The notes under the pieces were generated by a model, which saw only the letters and a list, made by a program, of their open reading frames with translations, searched no databases and was not told where the DNA came from. The translations under genes and the position numbers were made by a program. A stretch of DNA of 64,000 nt from Apus apus (taxonomy: Eukaryota; Chordata; Aves; Apodiformes; Apodidae), in the NCBI RefSeq assembly GCF_020740795.1, contig NC_067287.1:16383501-16447500 (forward strand), given 5' to 3'. How positions within the stretch are numbered: position 1 is the first letter of the stretch; every line of letters starts with the position of its first letter. Of this stretch, positions 62,301-64,000 are shown piece after piece.

Positions 62301-63932
62301 CTTCAGGTTTTTACAGGAATGCTATCCCAATGGGAAGGGCAGCTTGGAGCAAAGTTTGAAGCTGCTTATTGAATTTTCAAACAAGCCGCCACAAGGGCTG
62401 TCATCAGCACCCAAGTGTAAAGGTCAGGGTCACACAAGGGTGTGACCCTGACACAGGGTCAGACAAGCTTTGAAAATGAAGGCAGGTTGTTTCCATCTCC
62501 TGTATGGCTCTGTAGGAAGCAAGAAAGTGGCACAGAGAAAGCAGGGTAGGAAAACCACCTCTGTAGCAACTTTCTAAACAAATATCAAAGGGGTAAAATC
62601 ACGCAGTCAAAGCCAGGTATCATTTGGCTTTGCTTTTGTTTGTTCGGTTTTTACCTGATGTTCTATTTTCCTCTGCCTGCTTCAGATTCAACTGTTTCTC
62701 TCTGCTACTATTTAGGTATTTCCATGCTGGATCACTCAAGGCTTTATTATTCCTAGAGATCAACAAGAGTGGAAGTCAGTGCAGTTATAGAAGATACAGG
62801 ATATTCCTGGCTGATATTTACAACTTGTTTCAAAGCATTTTTCTCAAATAACCTTTAATATTTATCTATGGAACAGCTAAGCTGTACTTGCAGATAAGTT
62901 CAACTAATTTAAGCAAGCTTTCTTACTTATGATTAAATGCGATTTCACACACAGAGCTTATTCTCCCAATAGCAATTTCCCTTCATGAATTTTGTTTTGA
63001 AAAGGGTCAAAGCAAGTTCAATAGAGGTACCTACCGCTGTACACGTATAGTACATATGACAATGCTGTCTAAACTGAAAGAAGAAAGATGACAACATTTG
63101 CATGTGCCAGTTCCTGCAAATCAGCTGATAGAGGGGGTTGTATTTCCCTCCTTAATCCTGATTGCAAACCCCATTTCAGGCACACAGTGTGCTCAGAAGG
63201 TGACTGGGGACTGGCCTGTACCATGTTGCTGAGACAGAAAACACCCTAGCATTCTTCTCAGAAAAATTTATGTTTACAAATGAACAAGTTTAAAATCAGA
63301 AACTAGAAACAACAGTTACTTACGTTGAAGAATCATTCTCTTTGGGATAATCTTCACTCATTTCTGAACCAGGTGTTCTTTTCCTCTTTTCACTGATGAC
63401 AGAGAAGTTTTGAAGTGGTCATTCTTTCAGAAAGGCTAGTAAATAATCCTCTTGCAACTGAACAGAACTTTCTGTGCCTTTTGCACCCATCTTCCACAAT
63501 CTCCATTTTTGTAACATACCATACAGAAAAGAATTTGGTCTGCCCCATGATTAAGTTGCTCATAAATCTCTAGAGTCAGTACCAGCCAGAGGCTAGAAAA
63601 GCATGTATTAATATCTTGTTGAAAGTAACAGTAAACCCAGAGGAAGAAACACATTCCCTTCATACTTCTAGGTGTACAGAGTTCCACCTGCAGCTCTATG
63701 AAGAGTTAGATTTTAACAGTATAATAATAAGAGGATGACACTCCTACCGATTCTCCAACAAGCCTGTTCTGTGAGGGACTGATGAAGCAGGAGATGCTGA
63801 AATGTTCACCCTGTTGCTTGCTGTTCCAGTGCCAGGGGAATTCTTAACAGATGCTCTTGCTGTGGTTCGCAGCACCTTGCGAAACGGAGGTTCCTCCTTA
63901 CTTTCCATGGTAGTAGCTCTTTTGGGAGTATT
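38332..63932 (-). CDS. USP37: USP37, ubiquitin carboxyl-terminal hydrolase 37, 20 exons, 5' end outside the window
   Basis: Exons in transcript order: 63932-63748, 63392-63324, 62752-62655, 61107-61023, 60107-59946, 59476-59345, 58587-58464, 57951-57746, 56865-56748, 56607-56528, 55196-55032, 53599-53534, 52414-52264, 47775-47523, 45345-45179, 43400-43340, 41166-41051, 39740-39671, 39354-39216, 38419-38332; 844 aa visible. About 135-140 N-terminal residues (the PH-like region) lie beyond the right edge. The enzyme removes ubiquitin from cyclin A and other cell-cycle proteins in the nucleus. Visible numbering: Cys box NLGNTC ends at catalytic C208; the catalytic His is in GHYIS at 771. Three ubiquitin-interacting motifs sit in the USP insertion, near 569-588, 668-687 and 694-707, and a KEN degron (APC/C-Cdh1) lies at 647-649. 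The stop is TGA at 38334-38332. No breaks are seen. Confidence 0.97.
39741..47522 (-). other. USP37: USP37 introns between the third UIM region and the C-terminal exons
   Basis: Introns 39741-41050, 41167-43339, 43401-45178 and 45346-47522. They are AT-rich and hold no recognised gene or full element. The notable content is the 31-bp triplication at 40835-40927. Poly-T and poly-A runs (for example 42767-42780) are simple repeats. Confidence 0.5.
40835..40927. repeat. 31-bp unit in three identical tandem copies
   Basis: Units begin at 40835, 40866 and 40897 with no differences between copies, which points to recent expansion. Each unit contains the palindrome GACAGAA-ATG-TTCTGTC (7-bp arms, 3-bp centre). 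It lies in a USP37 intron, 120 bp downstream (in transcript sense) of the exon 41166-41051. Confidence 0.9.
49800..50292 (-). mobile_element. Ancient CR1-like LINE fragment, left part
   Basis: On the plus strand the sequence follows the antisense of an old CR1 3' region: phrases like TTTTCCCTAATATTTAAAC, CTTCTTGTTCTATCCACTAC and CAAAGCTGGATACACAACTCC occur in the expected order. It is strongly diverged, so its edges are approximate. It is interrupted at 50298 by an LTR and appears to resume at 51067. Confidence 0.55.
50298..51061 (+). mobile_element. Solo LTR of an endogenous retrovirus (probable ERVL type)
   Basis: The 764-bp element starts TGTCCTGGTTTGAGCC and ends AAACCATGACA, with TG...CA ends. 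It is flanked by an exact 5-bp direct repeat CTGAC (50293-50297 and 51062-51066), which is the target-site duplication. No internal viral genes are present, so it is a fossil left by LTR-LTR recombination. The start resembles abundant songbird ERVL/ERV3 LTRs. The intact target-site duplication and clear ends suggest it is much younger than the CR1 it sits in. Confidence 0.8.
51067..51350 (-). mobile_element. Ancient CR1-like LINE fragment, right part
   Basis: The text TTTGTCAAGATCATCCTGAACTG, shortened here to its middle, and the later CAGACCTTCCCACCTCTGGG match the antisense of the CR1 region that lies further from the 3' end. This fits continuation of the 49800-50292 fragment across the LTR insertion. 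Edges are uncertain. Confidence 0.45.
58094..58332 (+). mobile_element. CR1 LINE 3' fragment in a USP37 intron
   Basis: This is a typical CR1 3'UTR: AGGTTCAGATTGGATATTAGG, cut here to 58112-58130, then the GGTTGCCCAGGGAGGTGGTG block, GGTTGGATTTGATGATCTT and the octamer tail GATTCTATGATTCTA. It is 5' truncated to about 240 bp and lies antisense to USP37, between exons 58587-58464 and 57951-57746. Confidence 0.95.
62423..62461. repeat. 13-bp perfect inverted repeat with nuclear-receptor half sites
   Basis: GTCAGGGTCACAC (62423-62435) and GTGTGACCCTGAC (62440-62452) are exact reverse complements around the loop AAGG. The left side also reads AGGTCA-GGGTCA (62421-62432), two directly abutting hormone-receptor half sites. 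TGACCC lies at 62443-62448 and a further GGGTCA at 62456-62461. It lies in the USP37 intron between exons 62752-62655 and 61107-61023. Confidence 0.8.
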
Positions 63933-64000
63933 CTGCAAAAACAAGTGGAGGGGGCCAGGAAGACAACAGTGAAGCATGTGGCTAACCAGGCATTTGTATC

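Larger units (their letters stand above)
53600..62654 (-). other. USP37: USP37 introns in the catalytic region
   Basis: Introns 53600-55031, 55197-56527, 56866-57745, 57952-58463, 58588-59344, 59477-59945, 60108-61022 and 61108-62654. Apart from the CR1 at 58094-58332 and the hairpin near 62423 I see no gene, full element or RNA in them. Confidence 0.5.

Overview
The window is vertebrate, almost certainly avian, nuclear DNA. Five protein genes with standard spliced architecture lie in the order PNKD > CATIP > SLC11A1 > CTDSP1 > VIL1 > < USP37 (six with the partial USP37). This is the order I know from human 2q35. Bird markers are CR1 LINEs ending in the ATTCTATG-type octamer, a villin of exactly 826 codons that begins MVEL like the chicken protein, and a solo LTR with the TGTCCTGG start that is common in songbirds. 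No CRISPR array, operon, plasmid or phage structure is present, and I see no wholly new protein system.

Layout. Positions 1-1785 hold non-coding DNA and the PNKD CpG-island promoter, with two perfect CRE sites. PNKD (1786-4982, 9 coding exons, 364 aa) is followed within about 430 bp of its poly(A) signal by the CATIP start codon (5991-8561, 9 exons, 375 aa). SLC11A1/NRAMP1 (9565-15746, 15 exons, 558 aa) follows. A 3.9 kb GC-rich intergenic region with an orphan CpG island leads to CTDSP1 (19624-23129, 7 exons, 258 aa), which carries a mir-26 hairpin in intron 4. A 3.2 kb spacer with a locally triplicated segment and a probable non-coding first exon precedes VIL1 (28081-33737, 19 coding exons, 826 aa). 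USP37 runs in the opposite direction. Its last 20 visible coding exons (63932 down to 38332, 844 aa plus stop) and a 3.8 kb 3'UTR fill the right half, and its first exons (about 135-140 residues by comparison with human) lie beyond the right edge.

All splice junctions given were read from the sequence. Every exon set keeps one open frame with GT-AG introns, and no host gene shows a frameshift or internal stop. Base composition changes sharply at about 33.8-34.5 kb, between the convergent VIL1 and USP37 ends: the left half is compact, GC-rich and short-introned, and the right half is AT-rich with long introns holding CR1 fragments, an LTR fossil and tandem repeats.

The genes do not form a pathway. 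They encode a mitochondrial/membrane glyoxalase-II-like protein, a ciliogenesis factor, a phagosomal metal transporter, a CTD phosphatase with its intronic miRNA, a microvillar actin-bundling protein and a cell-cycle deubiquitinase. The more interesting signals are regulatory or structural: the mir-26a-type mature sequence in the mir-26b locus, several perfect inverted repeats (CTDSP1 5' end, directly after the USP37 stop, a USP37 intron), a 31-bp triplication carrying a palindrome, and paired CRE and CArG sites.
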